Below are positions 56,806-64,000 of a DNA stretch of 64,000 nt, piece after piece. The notes under the pieces were generated by a model. The model did not search any database, was not told the origin of the DNA, and saw nothing but the letters and a program-made list of their open reading frames with translations. Source of the stretch: an uncultured bacterium (GTDB lineage: Bacteria > Bacillota > Clostridia > Oscillospirales > Oscillospiraceae). The stretch covers positions 1 through 64,000 of the forward strand of contig CAMNQF010000003.1 in assembly GCA_946548895.1 (NCBI GenBank), given 5' to 3'. The translations under genes were made by a program, and so were the position numbers. Position 1 is the first letter of the stretch. Each line of letters begins with the position of its first letter.

Positions 56806-59076
56806 ATGAAAGACCAGCCCGGCAACCCTCCCGCGCCCAGCGCGAATTCCTGCTATGTCAACCGTGAGCTGTCCTGGCTCCAGTTCAACCAGCGGGTGCT
56901 GGAGGAGGCGGAGGACCCCGCCAATCCCCTGTGCGAGCGGATGAATTTCGCCGCCATCTTCCAGAGCAACCTGGACGAGTTTTTTATGGTCCGGGTGGGA
57001 ATGCTGCTGGACACCGCCCACCTCAGCGTCACCGATGACAAAACCGGCATGACCAGCGTTCAGCAGACCGCCGCCGTGCTGGAGAAAACCAGGGCGCTGC
57101 TGGCGGACCGGGACCGCATCTGCAAGGGCTTGCTGCGGGAGCTGGCCGCCCAGGGCGTGGAGCTGTGCCGCTTCGGCAGCCTCCAGGATAAGACCCAGTC
57201 CTTCCTGGAAAAATATTTCACCTCCAACGTGCTCCCCCTGCTGTCCCCCCAGATTATCGGGCGCAAGCAGCCCTTCCCCTTCCTGCGCAACAAGGCCATC
57301 TACGCCGTGGCCATGCTGAAAACCAAGAGCGGCGGCGAACGCATGGGCATCGTCCCCTGCGGGGAGGGCGTACTCAGCCGCCTGGTTCCCCTGCCCGGGG
57401 AGGGACAGCGGTTCATCCTGGTGGAGGAACTCATCGCCAGCTTCCTGCCCAAAATCTTCGCCCATTACAAGGTGGACGGCACGGTGCTCATCCGCCTGGT
57501 GCGCAGCGCCGACATCCATGTGGACGACGCGCCGTCGGAGATGGGAGATATGCTGGCGGAGGAATACCGCAAAAGCATGGAGAAGATGATCCGCCGCCGC
57601 AAGCGTCTCCAGCCCGTCAAGCTGGAATACCAGGGAAAGCTCACCGACACCGTCCGGGACAGCCTGTGCGCCTGCCTGGGCCTGTCCAAAAAGCATCTCT
57701 TTGACAGCGCGGTTCCCCTGGACCTGACCTTTATGGGCTATCTGCGGGATCTGCTTCGGGACAAGGCCGGGCTGTTCTATCCCCGCCGGGTGCCCCAGAA
57801 CTCCCCCAATGTGGACCCCCTGGCCCCCATGGCGGACCAGATCCGGCAGCGCGACCTGATGCTCACCTATCCCTACGAGAGCGTCCGGCCCCTGCTGCGG
57901 CTCCTCCAGGAGGCGGGCCAGGACCCGGACGTGGTGTCCATCAAGATGACCCTCTACCGGGTGGCCCACAACAGCAAAATCGTGGAGGCCCTGGTGGACG
58001 CCGCCGAAAACGGCAAAGAGGTGGTCGCCCTGGTGGAGCTCCGGGCCCGGTTCGACGAAGAGAACAACATCGGCTGGTCCCGGGTGCTGGAACGGGCCGG
58101 GTGCCGGGTCATTTACGGACTGGACGGCTTGAAGGTCCACTCCAAGCTGCTGCTCATCACCCGGAAGCACAACGGTCAGGTGGAATACATCACCCAGGTG
58201 GGCACCGGGAACTATAACGAGGACACCGTGCGGCTGTACACCGACTACGCCCTCATGACCGCCGACCCAACCATCGGCGCGGACGCCGCCCAGGTATTCA
58301 ACTGCCTGGCCATGGGCGAGGCGGTGGAGGAGAGCCGCCTGCTGATGGTGGCCCCCGTATGCCTGCGGGCCAAGGTGCTGGCCCTCATCGGCCGGGAGAT
58401 CGAAGCGGCCAGGGCGGGCGGCGACGCCTACCTGGGCTTCAAGCTCAACGGGCTCACCGACAAGGTGCTCATCGACAAGCTTATTGAGGCGTCTCAGGCC
58501 GGGGTGAAAATTGAGCTGATGGTCCGGGGAATCTGCTGCCTCACCGGCGGCGTCCCCGGCATGACGGACAACATCCGCGTGTCCAGCATCGTGGGCCGCT
58601 ACCTGGAACACGCCCGGATCTACCTGTTCGGCACAGGGGAGCGGCGGGAGGTGTATATCTCCTCCGCCGACTTCATGACCCGCAACACCACCCGCCGGGT
58701 GGAGGTGGCCGCCCCCGTCATGGACCCGGACCTCCGCGCCCATCTGGAGCGGATGTTCCAGGACCAACTGCGGGACACCGCCAAACGCCGCGTTCAGCTG
58801 CCCAGCGGCGAGTACACCCGCCAGCCGGGGGAGCCCTTCAACTCCCAGGAGTATTTCTGCGATCAGGCGTACTCCGGCGCGTGGGCCCTGCTCAAGCGCC
58901 CACAGGAGTCCCCCAAAACAGCGAAGCCGCAGCCCGCCCCGGCGGCTCCGAAGCGGCCCTCCCCCAAGCCCATACCCGCCAAAACCGCCCCATCCCTCCA
59001 AAAACGGCCCGCTGTCAAGGTCCAGGCCCGCCGCTCCGGCCTGCTGGGCCGCCTTCTGGGACGGAATAAACCTTAG
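56806..59076 (+). CDS. ppk1: Polyphosphate kinase with proline-rich C-terminal tail
   Basis: 756 aa. Makes and breaks inorganic polyphosphate using ATP. Family opening NRELSWLQFNQRVLEEA and NLDEFFMVRVG; catalytic HKD-like sites with KVHSKLLLI (phosphorylated His region) and ISSADFMTRN, and TGNYNEDT. Residues up to about 690 fit normal PPK1; the last about 65 are a Pro/Ala/Lys linker ending in a basic amphipathic RRSGLLGRLLGRNKP, an extension I do not know in the family. Confidence 0.93.
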   Translation: MKDQPGNPPAPSANSCYVNRELSWLQFNQRVLEEAEDPANPLCERMNFAAIFQSNLDEFFMVRVGMLLDTAHLSVTDDKTGMTSVQQTAAVLEKTRALLADRDRICKGLLRELAAQGVELCRFGSLQDKTQSFLEKYFTSNVLPLLSPQIIGRKQPFPFLRNKAIYAVAMLKTKSGGERMGIVPCGEGVLSRLVPLPGEGQRFILVEELIASFLPKIFAHYKVDGTVLIRLVRSADIHVDDAPSEMGDMLAEEYRKSMEKMIRRRKRLQPVKLEYQGKLTDTVRDSLCACLGLSKKHLFDSAVPLDLTFMGYLRDLLRDKAGLFYPRRVPQNSPNVDPLAPMADQIRQRDLMLTYPYESVRPLLRLLQEAGQDPDVVSIKMTLYRVAHNSKIVEALVDAAENGKEVVALVELRARFDEENNIGWSRVLERAGCRVIYGLDGLKVHSKLLLITRKHNGQVEYITQVGTGNYNEDTVRLYTDYALMTADPTIGADAAQVFNCLAMGEAVEESRLLMVAPVCLRAKVLALIGREIEAARAGGDAYLGFKLNGLTDKVLIDKLIEASQAGVKIELMVRGICCLTGGVPGMTDNIRVSSIVGRYLEHARIYLFGTGERREVYISSADFMTRNTTRRVEVAAPVMDPDLRAHLERMFQDQLRDTAKRRVQLPSGEYTRQPGEPFNSQEYFCDQAYSGAWALLKRPQESPKTAKPQPAPAAPKRPSPKPIPAKTAPSLQKRPAVKVQARRSGLLGRLLGRNKP

Positions 59077-59127
59077 TTTTCTCAGCCGGAACGGCTCAAA
59101 TAAATTGGTTGGAAAGGAAGCTTCACT

Positions 59128-60213
59128 ATGAAACGAATCGGTATGCTCACCAGCGGCGGCGACTGCCAAGCCTTGAACGCCACCATGCGCGGCGTAGCCA
59201 AGGGCCTCTACAATATCTACGGCAACCAGGTGGAAATTTTCGGCTTCATCGACGGCTACAAGGGGCTGATGTACGAGGATTATAAAAAGCTCACCCCCAT
59301 CGACTTCACCGGCCTGCTCACCCGGGGGGGAACCTTCCTGGGCTCCAGCCGCCAGCCCTTCAAGCTGATGCGGACTCCCGACGAAAACGGCCTGGATAAG
59401 GTGGAGGCCATGAAATACACGTACCGCCGCCTCCGGCTGGACTGCCTGGTGGTGCTGGGCGGCAACGGCAGCCAGAAAACCGCCAACCTGCTCAGCGAGG
59501 AGGGGCTGAATGTCATCGGCCTGCCCAAGACCATCGACAACGACCTGTGGGGCACCGACACCACCTTCGGCTTCCAGTCCGCCATCGGCATCGCCACCGA
59601 TGTTATTGACTGCATCCATACCACCGCCGCCTCCCACAACCGGGTGTTCATGGTGGAGATCATGGGCCATAAGGCGGGCTGGCTGACGCTGAACGCGGGC
59701 ATGGCGGGCGGCGCGGACATCATCCTCATCCCCGAAATTCCCTACAACATCGACTCCGTGGTGGCCAAGATTGACCAGCGGGCCAACGCCGGCCACGGCT
59801 TCACCATCCTGGCGGTGGCGGAGGGCGCCATGTCCAAGAAGGAGGCCGCCATGTCCAAGAAGGAGTACAAGCAGCACATGGCGGAGCTGCTGGAGCAGTA
59901 CCCCTCCGTGTCCTACGCCATCGCCGACAAGATTCTGAAAAAGACCGGCAAAGAGGTGCGGGTCACGGTGCCCGGCCATATGCAGCGGGGCGGTACGCCC
60001 TGCGCCTACGACCGGGTGCTGTCCTCCCGGCTGGGGGCCACGGCGGCGCTGATGATCTCCCGGGACGAGTACGGCAGCATGGTGGCCATCCACGACCATG
60101 TCATCACCTCCGTCCCCCTCAAAGAGGTGGCGGGCAAGCTCAAGACCATTGATCCCAAGTCCGACATCATCACCGAGGCCCGCCTGCTGGGCATCAGCTT
60201 CGGCGACGACTGA
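59128..60213 (+). CDS. pfkA: 6-phosphofructokinase
   Basis: 361 aa. Phosphorylates fructose 6-phosphate in glycolysis. GGDCQALNATMRG (nucleotide), GGNGSQK (111-117), PKTIDND (133-139) and MGHKAGWLTLNAG. The Gly after GGN suggests ATP as donor, while Lys in PKTIDND is typical of PPi-type enzymes; such mixed signatures exist in group III PFKs. A 7-residue repeat AMSKKEA/AMSKKEY lies at about 234-246. AAAGGAAG precedes the start. Confidence 0.92.
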   Translation: MKRIGMLTSGGDCQALNATMRGVAKGLYNIYGNQVEIFGFIDGYKGLMYEDYKKLTPIDFTGLLTRGGTFLGSSRQPFKLMRTPDENGLDKVEAMKYTYRRLRLDCLVVLGGNGSQKTANLLSEEGLNVIGLPKTIDNDLWGTDTTFGFQSAIGIATDVIDCIHTTAASHNRVFMVEIMGHKAGWLTLNAGMAGGADIILIPEIPYNIDSVVAKIDQRANAGHGFTILAVAEGAMSKKEAAMSKKEYKQHMAELLEQYPSVSYAIADKILKKTGKEVRVTVPGHMQRGGTPCAYDRVLSSRLGATAALMISRDEYGSMVAIHDHVITSVPLKEVAGKLKTIDPKSDIITEARLLGISFGDD

Positions 60214-60235
60214 GCCGCGTCAAATCAGCACAGGG

Positions 60236-60270
60236 AAAGGCCCCGGGGCAGCGTGTCCCGGGGCCTTTTT
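60236..60270 (+). terminator. Terminator of pfkA
   Basis: AAAGGCCCCGGG/CCCGGGGCCTTT stem, 9-nt loop, T-run. Between convergent pfkA and pgsA; usable by both. Confidence 0.9.
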
Positions 60271-60284
60271 GCGCAGATTAAGCC

Positions 60285-60809
60285 TCACTTGTTCCAGTTG
60301 AGCACGTCCTTGTTCTTGACAAAATACTCCACGCCGGAGTAGAGGGTTGTGGCGGCGATGACGATGACGCACGCCCACTCGAACCATCCGGGGACGGGGA
60401 AGTGCATCAGGCTCAGGCAGATCATGGTGGAGAAGGTCTTGACCTTGCCCGACCATCCGGCGGCGATAACCCGGCCGTTGTCCACCGCCACCAGCCGCAG
60501 ACCGGACACGGCGAACTCCCGGGCCATGACGATGACCAGCGCCCAGTCCGGGAACCGGCCCATGGCGCAGAAGCAGGTCATGGCGGTGAGCACCAGCATT
60601 TTGTCCGCCAAGGGGTCCATAAACTTGCCGAAATCCGTCACCAGGTTGTGCTTCCGGGCGATATAGCCGTCCAAGAAGTCGGTGAGGCTGGCCACCACAA
60701 ACACCGCCAGGGCGGCGTAGTTGTTGCCGGGGAAGTCCAGGTGCCACAGCACCAGGTACACGGGAATGAGGATGACGCGCATCAGGGTAAGTTTGTTCGG
60801 TAAGTTCAT
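60285..60809 (-). CDS. pgsA: CDP-diacylglycerol-glycerol-3-phosphate 3-phosphatidyltransferase
   Basis: 174 aa, membrane protein making phosphatidylglycerol phosphate. CDP-alcohol phosphatidyltransferase motif DGYIARKHNLVTDFGKFMDPLADK with the four metal-binding Asp. Four to five hydrophobic segments. AAAGGAGAAG precedes the start. Last gene of the recA-recX-rimO-pgsA series. Confidence 0.94.
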   Translation of the reverse strand: MNLPNKLTLMRVILIPVYLVLWHLDFPGNNYAALAVFVVASLTDFLDGYIARKHNLVTDFGKFMDPLADKMLVLTAMTCFCAMGRFPDWALVIVMAREFAVSGLRLVAVDNGRVIAAGWSGKVKTFSTMICLSLMHFPVPGWFEWACVIVIAATTLYSGVEYFVKNKDVLNWNK

Positions 60810-60935
60810 TTCACGCTTCTCCTTTTGTCGGATGGTCCCAGGCCGCTGGCTTATGTTTCATTTTAACATATCCGGCCCGGGGATTCCACGAAAAAATGCA
60901 CAAGAATTTTCCAATTTCTTTGTCAGCTTTGCCGG

Positions 60936-62261
60936 TCACTCCTCAATCTCCCCCATCAGGTCGCCGCCGGACGCGCCGGTGATCCGCACCCACACGAACT
61001 CCCCCGCCGGGACCACTCCCGCCGCCGTGAACAGCACCCGGCCGTCGATGTCCACCGAGTCGGCGTAGGTGCGGCCGGCATAGCAGCCCGCCTCGGAGTC
61101 GAACCCCTCGCACAGCACCTCTATGCAGGTACCCAGGCGGTCCTCGTTGTACTGGTCCATGATCCGGGACTGGAGGTCCACCACCAGCTCCACCCGACGG
61201 GCGGCGGTTTCGGGGTCCACCTGGCCGTCCATGGCGGCGGCCAGGGTGCCCTCCTCCGGGGAGAACTGGAACACGCCCGCCCGCTGGAGCTTTTGCTCCC
61301 GCAGAAACCCGCACAGCTCCTCAAACTCCGCCTCCCCTTCCCCGGGCAGGCCGCAGATCAGGGAGGTGCGGATCACCACGTCGGGCATGGCCGCCCGGAG
61401 CTTTGCGAACAGCGTCTCGATCTCCGCCCTGGTGCTCCTCCGGCGCATGGCCCTCAATATGCCGTCGTTGGCGTGCTGGATGGGGATGTCCAGATAGTGG
61501 ACGATCTTCTTTTCCCGGGCAATGACCTCGATCAGCTGGTCCGTCACCGCCTCCGGGTAGAGGTAGTGGAGCCGTATCCAGTGAAAGTCCAGCCTGCACA
61601 GCTCAGTGAGCAGCCTGGTCAGGGTGGTTCCGTCCCCCAGGTCCAGCCCGTAGCGGGTGATGTCCTGGGCAATGACGATGAGCTCCTTCACGCCGCTGTC
61701 CGCCAGCCCCCTGGCCTCCTCCAAAAGCGCCGCCATGGAGCGGCTCCGATACCGCCCCCGCAGCTTGGGGATGACACAGAAAGCGCACCCGTTGGAGCAG
61801 CCCTCGGCGATTTTGAGGTAGGTCGTCCAAGGCGGGGTGGTCACCCAGCGCCCGCCGTCGTCATAGGCCTGGGCAATCTCCCCGAAATACTCCGGCCGCT
61901 CCCCCGCCATCACCCGCTCCACGGCGGACACCACATCGGTGTAGCTCCCCGTGCCCAAAAGGCCGTCCACCTCGGGCAGCTCGGCGCGGATATCGTCCGG
62001 GTAGCGCTGGCTGAGGCAGCCCGCCACCAGCAGCTTCTTCAGCTTTCCCGCGCTTTTTAGCGCCGCCAGCTCCAGAATGGCGTCGATGGCCTCGCTTTTG
62101 GCCGTCTCGATGAAGCCGCAGGTGTTGAGCACCGCCACGTCCGCCCCGTCTGGGTCGCCGGTGACGGCAAAGCCCGCCTCCCGGCACAGGGCCATCATCT
62201 GTTCGGTATTCACCAGGTTTTTGGCGCAGCCCAGGGATTGGAATGCCACTCTATAACTCAT
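60936..62261 (-). CDS. rimO: Ribosomal protein S12 methylthiotransferase
   Basis: 441 aa radical SAM enzyme that adds a methylthio group to Asp of S12. N-terminal UPF0004 domain (SLGCAKNLVNTEQMM; NTCGFIETAKSEAID), radical SAM CSNGCAFCVIPKLRGRYRSR (CxxxCxxC), and C-terminal TRAM domain (about 375-440). Starts directly behind recX. Confidence 0.95.
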   Translation of the reverse strand: MSYRVAFQSLGCAKNLVNTEQMMALCREAGFAVTGDPDGADVAVLNTCGFIETAKSEAIDAILELAALKSAGKLKKLLVAGCLSQRYPDDIRAELPEVDGLLGTGSYTDVVSAVERVMAGERPEYFGEIAQAYDDGGRWVTTPPWTTYLKIAEGCSNGCAFCVIPKLRGRYRSRSMAALLEEARGLADSGVKELIVIAQDITRYGLDLGDGTTLTRLLTELCRLDFHWIRLHYLYPEAVTDQLIEVIAREKKIVHYLDIPIQHANDGILRAMRRRSTRAEIETLFAKLRAAMPDVVIRTSLICGLPGEGEAEFEELCGFLREQKLQRAGVFQFSPEEGTLAAAMDGQVDPETAARRVELVVDLQSRIMDQYNEDRLGTCIEVLCEGFDSEAGCYAGRTYADSVDIDGRVLFTAAGVVPAGEFVWVRITGASGGDLMGEIEE

Positions 62262-62957
62262 TTATTCCCATTCCTCCTCCCGGAGCCGCTCCAGCGCCCC
62301 GGAAATCTCGTCCCACCCGTACCCCCGACGGGCCAGGTACTCGGACACCTTTTTCAGATTTTCCCGGGTGGGTTCCGCCCCCCGGAGCTTCTGCCGGGCC
62401 AGCTTGGCCACCTGCTCCCCGTCCGGCTTCCACTCCTCCATGGCCTCCTCCCAGAACTCCCGGGGCACCCCCCGGCGGTACAGCTCATCCCGGATCTTCC
62501 GCGGGCCGTACCCCTTGGCGGCGTAGTGCCGCACTACCGTGCGGGCGTACTCCCCGTCGTTGAGCAGGCCCAGCTCAATCAGCCGGTCTGCCACTCCCCC
62601 GGCACGCTCCCGCAGCGCCTCTCTCTGGGCCTGCAGAAGCTCCAGGTCCGGACCATCGTCCAGCTTGTCATAGGGGTATTTCTCCCGCTTCTGCCGGGGC
62701 GGTGTGCACAGCCTGTCCAGCAGCTCACTCCTGGACATGGGCCGCTGGGCCAGCAGCCCCACCGCCCGCTCCATGAGCTTCGACCGCTCCCCGGCGGCGG
62801 CAAGGGCTTCGCCCTCCCCTGCTGTCAGCTCTTTTCCGGCATACAGCCCCAGGGATAACACGTCTCCCTCCCCCACCCGGACCAGGGAGGCGTCGTCCAG
62901 CCACACCAGCCAGCGGCCCTGCTTATGCTGGGAGGGCTCTAACTTTTCAATCTTCAT
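62262..62957 (-). CDS. recX: RecA regulator RecX
   Basis: 231 aa. N-terminal extension about 1-60, then three-helix RecX repeats: VGLLAQRPMSRSELLDRLC, VADRLIELGLLNDGEYARTVVRHYAAKGYGPRKIRDEL (in parts) and YLARRGYGWDEISGAL. Modulates RecA filaments. Lies between recA and rimO. Confidence 0.9.
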   Translation of the reverse strand: MKIEKLEPSQHKQGRWLVWLDDASLVRVGEGDVLSLGLYAGKELTAGEGEALAAAGERSKLMERAVGLLAQRPMSRSELLDRLCTPPRQKREKYPYDKLDDGPDLELLQAQREALRERAGGVADRLIELGLLNDGEYARTVVRHYAAKGYGPRKIRDELYRRGVPREFWEEAMEEWKPDGEQVAKLARQKLRGAEPTRENLKKVSEYLARRGYGWDEISGALERLREEEWE

Positions 62958-63070
62958 AGCTTCTCATTTTACCCGCCTGCGAACGGCAGCACAAATCATA
63001 CAAGGAACGCCGGTCACGAGCATGGATAACACCGCCGCCATCCGCGCTTTCTCCTGCTGTTCTAAGGAAC

Positions 63071-64000
63071 CTATCCCTCAAAGTCGTCGGCGGACACATC
63101 CACCGCCCGGCCCGCCGCCTTGGCGGCCACCTGGGATTGGCGGCTCATCAGCTTATAGGAGTTGGCGCGGACTTCGGCTTCCACTTTCTCCGCCACCTCT
63201 GGATTTTCGGCAAAATACTTTTTCACCGCGTCTTTGCCCTGGCCGATGCGGGTGTCCCCCATGGAGAACCAGGAGCCCGACTTCTGCACGATGTCCAGCC
63301 TGACCGCCAGATCCACCAGCTCTCCCATTTTGGAGATGCCCTCGCCGTACATGATATCAAACTCCGCCTCCCGGAAGGGGGGCGCCACCTTATTCTTCAC
63401 AATCTTGGCCCGGGTGCGGTTGCCGATGATCTCGGTGCCGTTCTTGATGGCCTCGATCCGTCGCACCTCCATGCGCACCGACGCGTAGAATTTCAGAGCG
63501 CGGCCGCCGGTCGTCACCTCCGGGTTGCCATATACCACGCCCACCTTCTCCCGGAGCTGGTTGATAAAGATGACAATGCAGTTGGTCTTGGAGATGGACC
63601 CCGCCAGCTTGCGCAGGGCCTGGCTCATGAGCCGGGCCAGCAGGCCCACGTGGCTGTCACCCATGTCGCCCTCGATCTCCGCCCGGGGGGTCAGCGCCGC
63701 CACCGAGTCCACCACCACCACGTCGATGGCGCCGGAGCGCACCAGCGCCTCGCAGATTTCCAGCCCCTGCTCGCCGGTGTCCGGCTGGGAGATGAGCATG
63801 GAGTCGATGTCCACCCCCAGGGCCCGGGCATAGGTGGGGTCCAGGGCGTGCTCGGCGTCGATGAAGGCCACCTCTCCCCCCCGCTTCTGGGCCTCCGCCA
63901 CGATATGCAGGGCCAGGGTGGTCTTGCCGGAGGACTCGGGGCCGTAGATCTCAATGATGCGGCCCTTGGGCACCCCGCCGATGCCCAGGGCGATGTCCAG
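63071..64000 (-). CDS. recA: RecA recombinase (start beyond the window)
   Basis: About 310 codons, cut at the window end; the frame is open through 64000 ([20 protein letters not shown]). Walker [14 protein letters not shown], Walker [11 protein letters not shown], loop 2 [20 protein letters not shown] and NQLREKVGV. Homologous recombination and SOS. C-terminal end is Ala-rich rather than strongly acidic. Confidence 0.97.
   Translation of the reverse strand: MDIALGIGGVPKGRIIEIYGPESSGKTTLALHIVAEAQKRGGEVAFIDAEHALDPTYARALGVDIDSMLISQPDTGEQGLEICEALVRSGAIDVVVVDSVAALTPRAEIEGDMGDSHVGLLARLMSQALRKLAGSISKTNCIVIFINQLREKVGVVYGNPEVTTGGRALKFYASVRMEVRRIEAIKNGTEIIGNRTRAKIVKNKVAPPFREAEFDIMYGEGISKMGELVDLAVRLDIVQKSGSWFSMGDTRIGQGKDAVKKYFAENPEVAEKVEAEVRANSYKLMSRQSQVAAKAAGRAVDVSADDFEG

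Overview
The window is about 64 kb of a GC-rich, endospore-forming anaerobic Firmicute. Gene content and order (Rex, an IspH-ribosomal S1 fusion, the scpA-scpB-DUF2953-gerW-dacF-rluB series, RpiR regulators, SLH-domain surface proteins, a GerW/YtfJ sporulation protein, Hyp maturation genes and many ferredoxin-type proteins) fit class Clostridia, most likely family Oscillospiraceae (Flavonifractor, Lawsonibacter or Intestinimonas-like). The genus is an inference and cannot be fixed from the window.

Layout. 1-960: remnant of a tyrosine integrase abutting the 3' end of a tRNA-Arg(ACG), the likely edge of an integrated element lying to the left. 1094-2787: rex with an SLH protein. 2921-5094: three genes that look like a split SleC-type spore cortex-lytic system (beta-sandwich domain, SpoIID-like plus peptidoglycan-binding domains, second peptidoglycan-binding protein). 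5179-6524: DUF4364 and CmpB-type membrane protein. 6585-12677: nucleoside uptake (two permeases, ATPase, BMP lipoprotein) followed by deoC. 13015-14090: an XRE regulator fused to a period-5 glycine repeat, then a highly structured element ending in a terminator. 14089-25743: a long leftward housekeeping and sporulation block (ferredoxin DUF362, ispH-S1, plsC, cmk, flavoprotein, rpiR, rluB, dacF, gerW, DUF2953, scpB, scpA). 25822-34657: VOC protein, rnc, acpP, plsX, trmFO, a small divergent XRE/hypothetical pair with a clear operator, topA, dprA, SpoU methylase.

34812-37532 holds the most striking feature: a large, Cys-rich, SLH-anchored surface protein gene whose leader of about 550 nt carries three consecutive c-di-GMP-I (GEMM) riboswitch aptamers. 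A REC-GGDEF response regulator (53171-54088), preceded by a PAS-domain sensor gene, could supply the ligand. 37651-42631 is an operon hypB - 931-aa Fe-S flavoprotein - hypA - DUF5692 membrane protein, divergent from a GntR/FadR-type regulator. 43617-46501: glycosyltransferase and DUF6020-type membrane protein. 46589-49795: a giant Sel1-repeat protein with a three-unit super-repeat. 49989-53111: GH13 hydrolase and Na/Pi cotransporter-PhoU. 55529-60213: ferredoxin-aldo/keto reductase, polyphosphate kinase, 6-phosphofructokinase. 60285-64000: recA (partial), recX, rimO, pgsA read leftward.

The themes are surface display and sporulation, nucleoside catabolism, phosphate/polyphosphate metabolism and c-di-GMP-responsive gene control. 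I saw no CRISPR array, complete prophage, rRNA operon or intact insertion sequence.
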